From NCBI GenBank assembly GCA_023228125.1, contig JALOBT010000002.1:62001-126000 (forward strand): DNA of 64,000 nucleotides, in the 5' to 3' direction. Positions 7,936-20,700 of this stretch are shown piece by piece. The position numbers were made by a program, and so were the translations under genes. This stretch comes from Candidatus Cloacimonadota bacterium (GTDB lineage Bacteria; Cloacimonadota; Cloacimonadia; Cloacimonadales; Cloacimonadaceae). Positions within the stretch are counted from its first letter, which is position 1. Every line of letters begins with the position of its first letter. The notes below the pieces were generated by a model. The model made no database searches and was not told the DNA's origin. It saw nothing but the letters and a program-made list of their open reading frames with translations.

Positions 7936-10653
7936 TTATTTCTTCACGGTAAAGGAATAGATGCTACGCTGTTTGGTTTGCACTTGCCAGCCCAGCATGA
8001 GATCCGCGATAGCTTCGGTGAATTGATCATTCAGGTTACCCATCAGATCACGCACGTTTGCGGATTGGATTTTGCCTTTATCGATAAAGAGATCGACTTT
8101 TACTTGAGCTTGTTTTAGGTCTTGCAGTTCTGCCAGGATCATATTTCTAAACTCATCTTCGAGGGCTACGGGAATCCCGATCTGGGAGCTGATTTGGGAG
8201 GTAACAGGATCGATGGTGGAAACAATGCGAGATTGTTTGCCAGCTTTCACATATTGATTTTCCCAATCTTCGCTCTGATCTTGAGCATATTCGATGCCCA
8301 TGATTTTGAGTTCGGTTCTACGATTGCGCTGTCTGCCTTCGGGAGTGTCGTTTTTGGCAATGGGTTTATCAAAGCCATATCCGACGCTGGTGACGAGCTC
8401 TTTGTTGACCCCATTTTGGATCAGATAATCTGCCACCGCTTGGGCGCGTTCTTTGGACAATCTCATGTTTATTTCGCGGCTACCGATGTTATCGGTATGT
8501 CCGGAAAGCTCGATTTCCAGGGTTTCGTTGCTGAGTATGGTTTCGAGGACAGGAGCCAGGATCTTGAGTGAGGCGGGGGTAAGAACCGCCTTGGCAAATT
8601 CAAATTCTACATTATCCAATTGGAATACTTGTTCTTCCACCAGCTTTTGCAATTCGAAGTCTTTGGTAATCTGGCGATCATTCTCTGCTACTTCCAGTAG
8701 GCCGGAGACCTGCATGTAGTTTGTCTTGGCTACACGGTAGTCAAAAGCTTCCAGACGAGGAAGAGTTACTGTGTAGAGGCCATCGCTATTTGAAAGCAGG
8801 CGATAAACTACGATTTCATCATCTTTTTCATAGGACCAGAACAGATTTGCGATGATGGGTTTACCCTTTTCATCGGTCACTGTACCGGTAACTTTGATCT
8901 CATTGCCCAAGGAAACCAGGCGGATGATGGTATCATAACTATTGATTTTCTCTGGAAGGCTGAGAATCTCCTCACGGGAGCCATAGCGGGTGTCGTTAAT
9001 GGCATATTTCAGCTTTTCCACGGCGGGAAGATGCAATTTGAAGCTCCCATTTTCGGTGGATTCCACTAAAACTTCATGGAGTTCTTCATCCCAGACATAA
9101 ATCCATTTAATTGTAGTTTTCACGGGATTATTGTTCTCATCCAGGACGGTGCCATTGATGACCAGGTTTTTCTGTTCTGGCAATACGGTGCCGCTAAGGC
9201 AAGTGATTTTGACATAGACATTGGGGGTATCTTCGGGCATTTCCACAGGGGCAGAGGCTTTGCGGTATCCGGGCTCATTGACTTCATAGGATACATCTGT
9301 CACCATCGCTGGAAGTTCAAGCTGGAATGCACCCATGCCGTCCGTGGGGATAATGCGCATAAAGACGTTGTCACCCAAGGTATAGATCCAGACGACTTCG
9401 GTCTGGAGGGGGTTGTTCCGTTCGTCGGTTACGAGACCGGTGACATTATAGACATTGATGATTTCATCGCTTACGACAGTTGCTTCGGTCTTTTGGCCGA
9501 CCAAAAGCTGCAATCTTCTGAGCAGTCCCAGATCCAGATAGTAGATGTCTTCCTGTCCCATTCCGCCATAACGGTTTGAGGAAAGATACCCGTATTGCCC
9601 ATCTGGAGAGATGCAGTAATAACGATCATCTTTATTGGAATTGAGGATAGGTCCCATATTCTGGGGTTCGGTCCACTCGGTCCAGGAATCTCCTATTCTC
9701 TGAGACATGAAGATATCATATCCACCATATCCGGCATGCCCGGTGGAAGCAAAATAAAGAGAGCGTCCATCGGGGCTGATGAATGGTGATTGTTCATCGT
9801 AAGCTGTGTTTATTACGGCACCCAGATTTACCGGTTCAGACCAGGTGTCACCACGTTTGTGAGAAATGTACAGATCATGATTGTCATGTTCACCATGTCT
9901 ATTGCTGGTAAAGACCATCACTTCATCTTTGTAAACGTAGGGTTGCAGGTCATAATAGGGACTGGATACTTCGGGTATAACTTGAGGTTTGGTCCAACGG
10001 CCATTATCTTTTTGAGTACTGGTATAGATATCGCCATTGGTATTTGTTTTTTTGTAATAGCCAAACAGGTAGGCTGTCTTGCCGTCCTCAGAGAGTGAAC
10101 CAAAGGATTCATTGAAATCCGTACTGAGCTCATCTACTGCTTCCGGGGTGGACCATATCATGTTTTTCTGAGCCGAAAAAAGGATGTTCTCCTTTCCATA
10201 AATACTGCGGCGCAGAGAGCTAAAATACATGTATTTGCCATCAGGTGTAAACACAGGGGCATATTCAGATTCACTGGAATTGATATCCCCCTTTATTTTA
10301 CCTAAGGATAATCCTATGGGAGATTGTTCCTGATACAAGCTTGCTTCGTAAATCATGTCCAGCAATTCACCACGGACAAGGGGTTCTGTTCCGAGTGAAT
10401 TTTTCCCATACTCGGAAAGCCAATAGTGCGCATCCTTGTATTCTCCCAAAGCGAGGTGTATTTTACCACGCAGCAGGGCATAGTCCAAGGTGATACTCTC
10501 GGCAGGATCGAGAATGGAAAGAGACTGCTTTGCTGCTACATAATTACCCAGTTCGTAATGTTGCTGAGCATTTATGAAGCTGCGGCTATCGTATTGGGCA
10601 AATGCAAGCTGGCAAGCCAGGAGGATTATTAACCAGATAGTAAGTTTCTTCAT
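7936..10653 (-). CDS. OmpA-family protein with PD40 propeller, PorE-like
   Basis: This 905-residue exported protein likely anchors an outer membrane assembly to peptidoglycan. It starts with a signal peptide (ending at QLAFAQ). TPR-like helices follow (HYELGNYVAAKQSLSIL, residues 20-110), then a WD40/PD40 beta-propeller with repeated APVFTPDGKYMYFSS, PFISPDGRSLYFAS and YYCISPDGQYGYLSS blades (150-390). Three carboxypeptidase-regulatory-like beta domains come next (VTGLVTDERNNPL, VLDENNNPV, TGTVTDEKGKPI; 400-680), then an OmpA C-terminal domain with LSGHTDNIGSREINMRLSKERA (about 690-800) and an extra tail of about 100 residues. TPR, propeller, regulatory domain and OmpA in that order is the architecture of PorE, a T9SS component in Bacteroidetes. 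It lies downstream of a PorV-like gene and a giant secreted protein with a sorting domain. Confidence 0.88.
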   Translation of the reverse strand: MKKLTIWLIILLACQLAFAQYDSRSFINAQQHYELGNYVAAKQSLSILDPAESITLDYALLRGKIHLALGEYKDAHYWLSEYGKNSLGTEPLVRGELLDMIYEASLYQEQSPIGLSLGKIKGDINSSESEYAPVFTPDGKYMYFSSLRRSIYGKENILFSAQKNMIWSTPEAVDELSTDFNESFGSLSEDGKTAYLFGYYKKTNTNGDIYTSTQKDNGRWTKPQVIPEVSSPYYDLQPYVYKDEVMVFTSNRHGEHDNHDLYISHKRGDTWSEPVNLGAVINTAYDEQSPFISPDGRSLYFASTGHAGYGGYDIFMSQRIGDSWTEWTEPQNMGPILNSNKDDRYYCISPDGQYGYLSSNRYGGMGQEDIYYLDLGLLRRLQLLVGQKTEATVVSDEIINVYNVTGLVTDERNNPLQTEVVWIYTLGDNVFMRIIPTDGMGAFQLELPAMVTDVSYEVNEPGYRKASAPVEMPEDTPNVYVKITCLSGTVLPEQKNLVINGTVLDENNNPVKTTIKWIYVWDEELHEVLVESTENGSFKLHLPAVEKLKYAINDTRYGSREEILSLPEKINSYDTIIRLVSLGNEIKVTGTVTDEKGKPIIANLFWSYEKDDEIVVYRLLSNSDGLYTVTLPRLEAFDYRVAKTNYMQVSGLLEVAENDRQITKDFELQKLVEEQVFQLDNVEFEFAKAVLTPASLKILAPVLETILSNETLEIELSGHTDNIGSREINMRLSKERAQAVADYLIQNGVNKELVTSVGYGFDKPIAKNDTPEGRQRNRRTELKIMGIEYAQDQSEDWENQYVKAGKQSRIVSTIDPVTSQISSQIGIPVALEDEFRNMILAELQDLKQAQVKVDLFIDKGKIQSANVRDLMGNLNDQFTEAIADLMLGWQVQTKQRSIYSFTVKK

Positions 10654-10676
10654 TAGTTTCTCCTAGTTGGGCTTTT

Positions 10677-10704
10677 GCTCCCCCGGCCTTTTGGCCGGAG
10701 GAGC
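10677..10704. other. GC-rich hairpin between the PorV-like and PorE-like genes
   Basis: Twelve bases on each side (10677-10688 and 10693-10704) pair with one mismatch around a TTTT loop. No T tract follows on either strand, so it probably acts in RNA stability or processing rather than as a terminator. The ribosome site of the PorE-like gene (TAGGAGAAACTA) comes just after it on the minus strand. Confidence 0.6.
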
Positions 10705-10743
10705 TCAGCCATAGAATTTTATCGCATACCGTATGCCACTGGC

Positions 10744-11703
10744 TTAGAAGCGCAGCAGCAAGGAATAAAGATGGTTGTCATTCATTAACGACTCATCGTT
10801 AGCCATTTGGTAAGCGTAGTTCATTTCCAGCATCTTGAACCGCAAGCCAACACCAGCGGAAAAGGCGCCATCATTGATTCCGGCGCGAATGCCAGCCTGG
10901 GTTTTGGACAGGATATTGGTCCAGGTTGCATTTTCTTTGATCCGGATTCCGGAAAGCGAGGAGCCGATCTCATTGTCGTCACCCACGCCCAGCCAATATT
11001 CGACACCGAGTTTGAGCCTGGTACTGGCAAAGTCATCTTCACCAACCAGATCAGCAGCCAGAATAAGCCCGGGGATGGGGAAAGCGGCAATGGACGGGAT
11101 CATTTCACGGGGAACCTTGGTGCCATCACCATCGTAATCCGACACTACATCTCGCACGACGAAGCCTAAGTTGAAATAGCGATTGAGGTGATATTGCATA
11201 CCCAAATCGAGTCCATATCCAGTCTTAGAATCATCTGCTACGGATGTGAGATACATTTTTGGGGTAATACCCATATTCAATTTGCCAAGCTTGGCAGCAT
11301 AGCTGATTCCAAAGAGGTGATCGGCATTATCAAACTCACCAGTGTATTGATCACTGGCATCGGTCCCATAGAAATCCGACACTGTGGCACCTTGCCAGAA
11401 TGCAGCTACATAGCCTGTGGGGATCATGAATCCCAGGGCTACTGCATTTTGGCCTCTGTCCCATCCCATTCCCTGTCTTGTAGAGGTGGTTAATTCGATT
11501 CTCTTCACATCTGCCAGAACTGCAGGGTTGAGGTAGGTACTGGAGACATTGTCCAGAAAAGCTCCACCAGTACCGCCCATACCTATTGAACGGGCATCGA
11601 TGCCAAGGCGGGTAAATACCGCCGCCGAATTATCCTCAGCAAAGACAGAAGATAGAGAGACCATCAGTATCAGGGCGATCAGTATGTATTTTATGTTCTT
11701 CAT
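10744..11703 (-). CDS. PorV/PorQ-family outer membrane beta-barrel protein
   Basis: A 319-residue outer membrane protein of the PorV/PorQ (FadL-related) family. In Bacteroidetes PorV binds the C-terminal sorting domain of T9SS substrates and carries them to the surface attachment complex. The signal peptide ends at SSVFAED. The mature start has the family motif FTRLGIDARSIGMGGTGGAFLDNVSSTYLNPAVLA. Alternating beta strands follow, ending with an aromatic C-terminal residue (LYSLLLRF), the usual signal for outer membrane insertion. It lies between the giant sorting-domain protein and the PorE-like gene and has a good AAGGAAGG ribosome site. I infer it serves the giant protein; a general barrel role cannot be excluded. 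Confidence 0.88.
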   Translation of the reverse strand: MKNIKYILIALILMVSLSSVFAEDNSAAVFTRLGIDARSIGMGGTGGAFLDNVSSTYLNPAVLADVKRIELTTSTRQGMGWDRGQNAVALGFMIPTGYVAAFWQGATVSDFYGTDASDQYTGEFDNADHLFGISYAAKLGKLNMGITPKMYLTSVADDSKTGYGLDLGMQYHLNRYFNLGFVVRDVVSDYDGDGTKVPREMIPSIAAFPIPGLILAADLVGEDDFASTRLKLGVEYWLGVGDDNEIGSSLSGIRIKENATWTNILSKTQAGIRAGINDGAFSAGVGLRFKMLEMNYAYQMANDESLMNDNHLYSLLLRF

Positions 11704-11723
11704 TTTTTCCTTCCTTTCAAGGT

Positions 11724-11752
11724 AGGAAGGGAGGGGGGTTGCCCCTCCCCTC
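11724..11752. other. GC-rich hairpin after the giant gene
   Basis: A run of G/A (GGGAGGGGGG) and its near complement (CCCCTCCCC) flank a short loop directly between the stop of the giant gene and the start of the PorV-like gene. No U tract follows on the minus strand. Like the hairpin at 10677 it may protect 3' ends or allow partial termination, giving different amounts of the three proteins. Confidence 0.5.
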
Positions 11753-11759
11753 TTTTCCT

Positions 11760-14700
11760 TTATTTCCTGATAGCTATCTTTACTATCTTTTCAACTGTCT
11801 TCATGCCGTCGTTGGCTATGACACGGGCAAAGTATGAGCCACGTGCCAGTTTTACACCATCGTTATTACGAGCGTCGAAGACGATCTCAATTTTGGATTT
11901 ACCATTGGTCTTACCTGCATAATCCAGGCTACGTACTTCGCGACCTGCGAAATCGTAGATTCTTACGCTTACGTTTGCGGAGCCTGAGAGACTTACGCTG
12001 AATCTTGTTCCAGTGTCAGCATCTGCGGGGTTCGGATATGCGTGAGCATCCGTAATCTCGAGAGCTACAGGAGGAGCAGGAAGTTCGACCATTGTAAACA
12101 TCACACTGGCCATAGCCTGGTTGCCGGCTTTATCAAACACGGTTACACGAACTGTGTAAGAGCCAAGAGCCAGATCTGTAAGCTGATGCGATGTTTCGGT
12201 AATTCCGGCACCTGTTTCCACAGCCGCGCCCACCTGCATGCCATCAGGGCCGATCACTACCAGGCGGCTGGAGGCAATGCCAGAGCCGGAGGCAGATTTC
12301 ATTCCAGATATCATATCGGTGAACTGAGCTTCAATCATAAGCTTGGTGTTTTCGTCCACGAGAGTGATCTCAGCACCATGGATAGGATTGAGGATGGTTA
12401 CTTCAGGAGCTTTTTTATCGACGTTATAGTAGTAGTTTGCTACACTTTCATTTCCATAGAGGTCTTTTGCGGTGACTTCAAGTCTGATGGAAGTCTGATC
12501 CGCGGGGATCATATTTCCATTCACGCTTACGGTATATACGCCGCCGGTGGGATTCACTGTGAGCGGACCCATCAGTAAAGTCTCAGAAGGATTGGCATAT
12601 ACGCTGGCGCTTACAGAGCTGAGGCCCTGACCACTTACGTTGAATTGCAGGTTGTTTACCTGATCAGCAAACAGCCAGCCGTTATTGAATTCCACGAAGT
12701 CAACAGTAGGACCGGTTGTGGGAGCTACCATGAAATCGCGAGTGATGATGCTTTGGTTGCCCGCGTTGTCTTTGGCACTGAGGTTGATGGTATAGGTGCC
12801 GTACTGAGCAGCAGGCAGGCTTTCGGTGACGACCTGGATGTTTCCAGTGTCTGTCAGATCAAGAGCCATAGTGCCGTCAGGAGCGATCACCTTCAGGGTG
12901 ACAGAGACGATACCAGAACCGGCCTGTTCTCTGCTTTGGTTATTGCGGCTGTTAATAGCACCAGCAGACTTTGCACTGTATTGATCAGTGATAGTAGCCA
13001 GGATATTAACGATGCCGTCCAGAGCGAACTGAGCGTTTTCAGCCGGAGTGATAAGGGCGATCTGCGGAGCGATGTTATCGATGCCATAGGTCTGATTTGA
13101 GGTGGAGGTTCCACCATAGACGTCGGTAGCGATTACTTCCAGACGTACTGCAAACTGACCAGCGGGAACGATTCCGCCCAGCAGAGCTATATTGTATTGG
13201 TTGCCCACAGGACTTGGAGTGATGGGGCCTTGAATGATCATATTACCGGGTTCGGCATAGAGATTGGCCACTACTCCGCCTGAGGCGAGGGTGTTTTGTG
13301 AATCGACAGTAAAGCCGAGGTCGTTTGCCTGAGTGCTATTCAACCACCAATCGCCATTGATAGGATCAAAAGCAATGGTAGGTGCGCCACCGGTGATCGT
13401 GAAGCTGTAGGACATGCTGCCAACATTGCCAGCATTATCGCCCACAGTGGCGATCACGGTGTAAAGCCCAGGATCAAGCATCCCAGCATTATAGGTGAAG
13501 GCTCCACCAGAAACTGTTCCGGTGATTGCTTCGCCATTCAGGGTTACTACTACAGATTGTGTATCCAATCCGCTGGCGCCTGTGTAATAGACGAGATAGT
13601 CATCTACCCAAGTTCCAGCTACGGCATCCCACCACCACTGACCAGTCTCCAGAGCTACGAAGCCTTGGATATCCTGGAAGCCGATGCCGAGAGCGACATT
13701 GCTTCCGTAAGGAATCACAGCGGATTCGTAAGTCACAGGGAAGTCATCCGGATTCACTGCATCACCCACAGGTGAGAGTGCCCAGACTACTGGTGCCAGG
13801 TAATCGATACCATAGGTCTGTTGAGACATGGTGGTTACATTGAAGTTATCTTCAGCCATTACGCTCAGTCTGATGGCGTGGGCATTAGGAGCCACAGAGT
13901 AACCGAAGTTTACACTGTAACTATAGACACTGCCAGCCACGCTTACAGGAGTGAGCTGCATGGTTTGAATCAGATTAGTATAGTTTCCGTTCACAGGGTC
14001 GTTGATCATTTCTTCCAGATCGATAATCAGGTTGTCCTGAATCTCGCGTCCGGCAGGAGCGATCACGTCGAAGGTGAGCGGAGTATTTTGAGTGGGATTG
14101 ATCCACCAGCCATTATCGAAGCCGGTGAAGGCAATGCCAGGGCCTACGATGTTCACGGTGTAGAGAGCGTTCACAGGAGTGACAACCGCCATTTCCAAGT
14201 TGTTCTCAGCGGTCCAGGACGCGCTCAGATCCATGGTGGAGGAGAAGTTGTAACCCAAGGTGAAGAGGTCTTCATCGGTGAGGTTGTAGGTATAGACATC
14301 GCCAGCCACATTCATGCTGCTCATCGGAATGTCCAGCATGCCGTTCAGAACAAGTGCCAGGTCCAGGATACCGGTTTCGGTATCAAGTACTGTAGCAGAG
14401 ATAGCTCTGAGGGTGGCAGTAAGCTGAGTTCCGGTAGCGACAATCACAGGCTCGGTGATATCCACAGAGAAGGCCTGCACTGCGGTAGCGGTGAAGCCAT
14501 TCTGGGTTACAACCAGGCGCATGGTATGAGCACCAGCTTCCAGGTCCATAGCAGAGTAGCCAACGAGGCCGGTAGCAGGATCAAAGGCGGCTGTAGGAGC
14601 TACAGGAGCTTCGTCCAGATACAGTTCTACGCTGGATACTGTGGCGGGAATGATGTAACCATTGGTGTCCATTCCTTCATAGATGAAGAATTCGATCTGG

Positions 14701-17700
14701 GGAGCGTCGGTAGTCCACATGGTGGCTCCCACGCTGTGCAGAGGATCGATGGAGCTGAACATCGCATTGATGCCCACACCGGTGTACTGCATCACGGTAA
14801 CGAAGGTTCCGGAAGGAACGCCGGCCACGCTTACGCTGCCATCTTCGTTATCGGTTACAGCCATCAGATTACTCCAAGTACCAGTGACTTCATCGTAGTA
14901 AACCGCTACCAATTCACCTTGAGCAGCAGGAGCTGCGATGGCGATGGTAAGGTCGCTGTTTACGAGGTTATTAGCATTATCTTTGACGAAGAACGCATGC
15001 TGCGGGCTAAGGGCGGTGAAGCCACTCGGCACAGACATTGCAGGCGACACATCCTGGAAGTAAGCAAAGCCACCAGCCGGTACGATAAGGCTGATGCCAT
15101 TATCGGTAGCGGTGCCGGCGTTTACGGTTTCCAGTTCGGTCTTACCAAGCTGAACGTTTCCGGTATCATCCAGGACAGCAGCCCAGAAGGTATGGGTTCC
15201 AGGAACATCGATGGCTACATCGACTACCTGGTTGCCATTCATCATATAGGGCATACCCATCGCGGCAACACCACCCTGAAGGGCAGTAACTATCGGATCG
15301 GCCTGGAAGCTTTCTACCACACGCAGTTCGTTTTGGTAGAAGATATCGGCAGTGATGGCAGGAGCTACAACCTCGAGGCTATGATCTACAGCATTGTAGC
15401 TTACAGCCAGTTCGGGCATCGGGGCAGCGTAGTTTGCATTCACTACAGCTCTGAGGGCGGTAACGTCTGTCATCAGTTCAGCGTTGAAAGCTGCGCTGTA
15501 ATAAGTTCCTTGATCTACGGCGTTGGCAAAGAAGTTCCAGGCAGTGCCATTGAAGTATTCAAAGGCTACTGCAGGAGGATTGCCGGTATTCGGCCAGTCT
15601 TTTACCACGGCGTAGAGTACGTCGTTATTAGAGGTATTAGCATCGAAGTCCATCGCAGTGATCATGGCATAAGCCTCGAGCTGCTGAGGAGCTACGATAT
15701 TTACGTTGAAGCTAAGGGTAGCAGTACTGTTTCCAGCCTTGTCATAAGCTACCGCATGAATTGCATGGATGGTATTGATTTCATAGCCGAGGGTGCTTAA
15801 TACATAGGTATAGTTTGCACGGCTTCTGGTTCCAACGGCTACTTCGCCCACCACAGTGCCATCGCTGTAGAATTCTACTTTGTCGATACCGGAAGCGATC
15901 AGATGAATCTGGCCGCCAGCGATATCATAAGCAGAAGCTACGATAGCGACTTCGGTACCGAGTTCGATATCGAGAGGCAGGGTGAGATCGGTTTCGCCAT
16001 TGATGGATACCATAGCTACGATAGGCAGCCCGGTATCAACCAATATGTTTTGAGCCACACCGAGTTCAAAGACGTTTGCCATAGGAATGGCACTGTCCAG
16101 AACCTGAATGCGGAAGTTGTAGTAACCATCCACAGGTACGTTTACGTTTGCGAAGGTTGCTGCGTAATTGATACCATCAGGGCTTGTCAGGGTGGCTACA
16201 GCAGCAGGCATCCAGGTGGGCTCGATGGTGGTATTGTACTGAAGAGCCACGGCATTTTCCAGGATTTCGTCATCGTTGGCAACAGTGAAGTTTACCACGA
16301 AGTCGTCTCCATTGAAGTAGCCATTGCTTTCAGGCATGGTAGAGTTTACTGTGATGGCGATGTCGTTGTCCAGAGTGAACAACACGGAATCTGCCATTAC
16401 AGGGTAGAGCTGGCGGCGGGCTTGTGCAGCGCGAACGCCGAGGTAGTATTCACCGGAAGCCAGAGCATCAAATTCGTCATCGACGAATACGGTGCTGGCA
16501 TCATTTGCGACTACATCTACATACTTCAGAGAAGTCCAGGTATCTGCATACGCTACACGCAGCATATACTGCACGCGCGGGATGGCAGGATCATTTACAG
16601 TCACGGTCACAGGGATAGCTCCATGCAAGCGGCCATCAATGATGCCGATGGTGCTGGGAGCGTTTCCAGCCATATTGTCGATCACGATATCGGTGCTATG
16701 ATCTATCACCGTGAAATCGCGATCCACCGTGAGAGTATTACCAGCGGTGGCTGTGATGTTATCTGTTACTACGGTTCTCAAGGAGTAGGTAGCGCCAAAT
16801 TCCCAAGTTTCCGGAACTACAAATTCCAGAGTCCAGGGAGCAGCATCCACCAGGTCTATTGAGGTCCAATTGGCAGTAGCATCGGCCCAGAAGTATTCAA
16901 CGTTTAACACGCCGGCAGGAGCATCAGCAGGATTGGCGTTCAGCACCACTGTGGTGCCACGTTCCAGTTCATTTGTCAGCTCGGTGCCTGCGAGAGTTAC
17001 GATGAAGTTTGCAGTGGGCAGAGTGTTTTCGATCATTACGGTGTGCACTGCTTCATTGGTATTACCGTAGATATCGGTACTTATTACTTTCAGTTCTACG
17101 GATGTTACTGCTTCCTCGGTGGGGATCGGCATTGCGGCCGATGTCACTGCAAGGTCGAGCAGCATTTGGTTTGCAGTCCAGCCTTCCTGCATATCGAAGG
17201 AGACGAAGTCTGCTTCGCCGGTGAACTTGTGGAGGAATTCCACACTCACCAGGTCTGTAGGGGTGGAGCTGGTATTGATGATCGCTTTTACTGTAGCTGT
17301 ATTTGCTACGTTTCCACTGATCATAGCGGGGTCTTCAATACCATTCCAGGTAGTGCTGATAGCAGTAACCGCAGGAGCTGTGGTATTGATGATTTCCACG
17401 ATCTGATGATTCAGAAGAGCATCAGCAATTTGGGTCTGGGTTCCCCATTGGTCTATAGCAAAGGCTACGATCTCAATGTGGTTGTTGAACAGATAGAAGG
17501 GATACACTGTCCATGCGTAGCTGAAGTCAGCCTGGATCCAAGCGTCTTCAAATACGCCATCAGCGTCTCCAAAATACTGCCATTGTGAGATCGGGCTGAA
17601 GTTATTATCAGCATTCACAAAGCGGTATTTGTAAACTACGCCGGCTGTGATGTCATCTTCACCGGTGAAGGGATCGTTGGCGTCAAGGACCAGGTTATAG

Positions 17701-20700
17701 GTCTCGCCACGTTCTACCTGAGCAGCAATTGCGCCATCCACTACAAAGACAGGGGCTACCACAGAATCAGCACCGTAGATATTGACTGTTACGATTGATT
17801 CGCTGCTTCCATCGGCAGGGTCTGCTGTATTATGGTAATGGCTAATTGTTTTGATTTGATAGGTGCCAGTAGGCAGAGTCTGGATATTCCAGCTTGCATG
17901 GTATTCACTCTGATACTGATTCAGGAAGTTCGGATTTACGAAGTTCCACTGCTGTGATGCAGCGTTAGCATCTATCAGGTGCCAGGTATTAGTAGCATCC
18001 GCAGTATTCCAATATTGGAAGGATACCCTATTTGGCAGCTCTGCTTGATGTGCTACATAAGCATACAGGTCTAATGGCATGGGATTGGCATCAGTCTGGC
18101 TGGTGCCAAGAACTTCAGCTATCTGAGGAGGTGTCAGGTTCCAATTCACATTGTGTTCCCGTGCAAGATACTCATCTCCGGGGATCAGAGGATCTTCATT
18201 CAGGTTTATGAAGTAGTCCTGAATCACCATCAGTTGGGTAGCATCAGCCACACCATAGCTAAGGGTGAAGAAGTTGGCAGTGCCAGGCACGAAGCTTTCG
18301 TGGCCAAGCAGGTCTGTCACCTTCACTTCAGCATTTACTACGATGTTCATTTCGCCATTGGTAATGTAGGTTTCGAAATCCGTTGAAGGATCCCATACGA
18401 AGTCAATCCAGTGGTTCACTGCATCCAGAGTGTAAGTAGTGATCACGTCAACAGCGTTCTGATAGGTCATGGTGGCACTAAGAGCACCAGCATTTGCATC
18501 CAGACCGATGAGGTCAGTGTAATTCACTCTGAAATTGATTGTAGCGTCGTATGCAGCTACATTGTCCTGATGTGAGGTGGAAACGATAGACAGACCGGCA
18601 GGCGCTGTAGTATCGTTATACAGGGTCTGGAAAGCCACTGGCTGAATAATCACGGAGGCATTGCCGGCAAAGTCAGTGAGTTCGATTTCCAGTCTGTAGG
18701 TTTCATTAGCCAGGCCAGCCAAATCTACAGGAGTGAAGATAAAGCTGGTTGCAGCCGTATTCACATCGGTGTAAACAGGTGAGCTAAGCACTCTTAATGT
18801 GCCATCGTCGTTGTTAACCAGACGTACAGTGACGCTGTTAACATCGTTAATGGTTCCATCTACAAGGTCTGTATAGGTAAGCACAGCTTCGATATCGGAA
18901 GCGATATCAATCACGGTGAGGCCAGCTACAACAGTGTGGGTAAGAGTAAGAAGGGCTTCATCCACGTTTGGTGCAGTGGTGTCGTGATATATCTTCACTA
19001 GCTCGGACTGCATGTTATTGGCGTTTGCATCCTGGGCAACAGCCTTCAGATACAAGAGCGGAGCACGCAGAGGAGGATAGGTCCAGTTTACTGTAACCAT
19101 GCCACCGGCAGGGATAGTATTGGTAGTGGCGATATTCACCCAGCTGCCGTCAAGGCCACTGGTGGAATATTCGAAGGTTACTGCGCTTACACCGGCAATG
19201 TCGGTAAGGTGCGCAGTAAGGCTTCCGTTGAAGTCATTGGTAATTTGGGCAAAGGCATACTTCTCGGAAATCACAGGTATTGTTCCCACTGTGGTAAAGG
19301 TGATTTCAGGACCAGTTACGTCGTTGAAGATCACATTAGTGACTGTGGAATTGTTATTTCCAAGAGCATCATAGGCGGTAACCATGAACTGATAATATCC
19401 TTCCTGGATAAAGTCAAGTTCGGCGGAAGCCACACCATTTGCCACGGGAACCATTGCCCCGATTGGTGTCCAGATTGCCGGCCAGGCGTTGTCGATGTCT
19501 GCGATGAACTTGTAAGAGAATTCGGCAGAAACAGCCAGGTCGAAACCAGTGACAATTTCTGAAGCAGACAGCGTAATGGTGGCTAAGCTGGGATCAATTT
19601 CGTAAATGTAGTTCGTAGTGGCCAGATTGATACCTTCGATTTCGAAGAGAGCCATCTCGGCAGGACTGTTATCCACATTTACGGCAAATTCATTGGAAAT
19701 CTGGAAGTTGCCAGCACGATCGGATGCGATCGCACGGATGAAGAAGGTGCCATTTGCTTCGGCAGCTTCATCTACTAAGCCATTTCCATTGTTATCTACA
19801 TTATCGTTCAGCGGGTTAGCGGCAATCCAGTTTTGCAGATAGTTTCCGGACATGTTGTTCGTATTACCAAACACAGTCCATATTCTGTTCATGGCGCCAA
19901 GCATTTGACCGCTGTATTCATAGCGGACATTAACGATATCATCGGTAGCAACCAGAAGAGCAGTAAGATCGGTCACGAAGGGAACCACAGTTCCGGGAGT
20001 GACGTCGGTGATATTGCCAACTGAGGTGATACCATTGATCACAGGTTTTACGTTATCGATAATCATCCAGCTTGAAGGAGACTGATAATAGGTAAGTTCA
20101 GCTCCCACGGTATCAAGCGGGATAGCACGGAATTCATGTAAGCCCTGAGCATAGTCGTTGCTATCAAAAGCAAGCGTCCAGGGGGTCGGGGTGAAGTTGG
20201 TGAAGCCCTTAGGATCGTTGATCAAGGGTTCGCCAGCATCCCAGGTTCCATTGTTGTTAAGATCAATACCATACTGGAAGCTATAAGCTGTTCCTACGGT
20301 AAGATCAAACACTGAAGTCCAGGAAGTTCCATTCCACATGAGTTCACCAAGTTCGGTAGCACCATTAAACAGGTGAACACCGGGGACCACGGGAAGCTCA
20401 TTAAACTGAGGAATGTCGCTTCTGAGGAGTTCGAAGGTTACAGGATGCACAGCAGCCTTGGTCACGGTGGCAATTGTTTGCCAGGTGGTACCAACTTTGT
20501 GCTGGAAGGTAATTTGTTCCACTGCGGCATCATCGGTGGTGGTAGCGGTAATAGCTTTGCGTCCGCCGATGAAGGCAAGATCAGCAGGATACTGGATTGT
20601 TGCAATCACGTCATCAATACTGGTAACGCTCACAACAAGATCAGTAGCAAGCAGTTTTTCGTTGTCGTTCAGAGTGCCATTGTAAGCAACCAACCCAGAA

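Noticed and set aside
13821..15800. 659-codon open frame antisense to the giant gene
   Set aside because: It is the exact shadow of the giant gene's coding strand. The translation is rich in His, Ser, Gly and Arg without any recognisable domain, and there is no ribosome site. Other antisense frames in this gene (15903-16862, 20373-20939, 25296-26120) are judged the same way.
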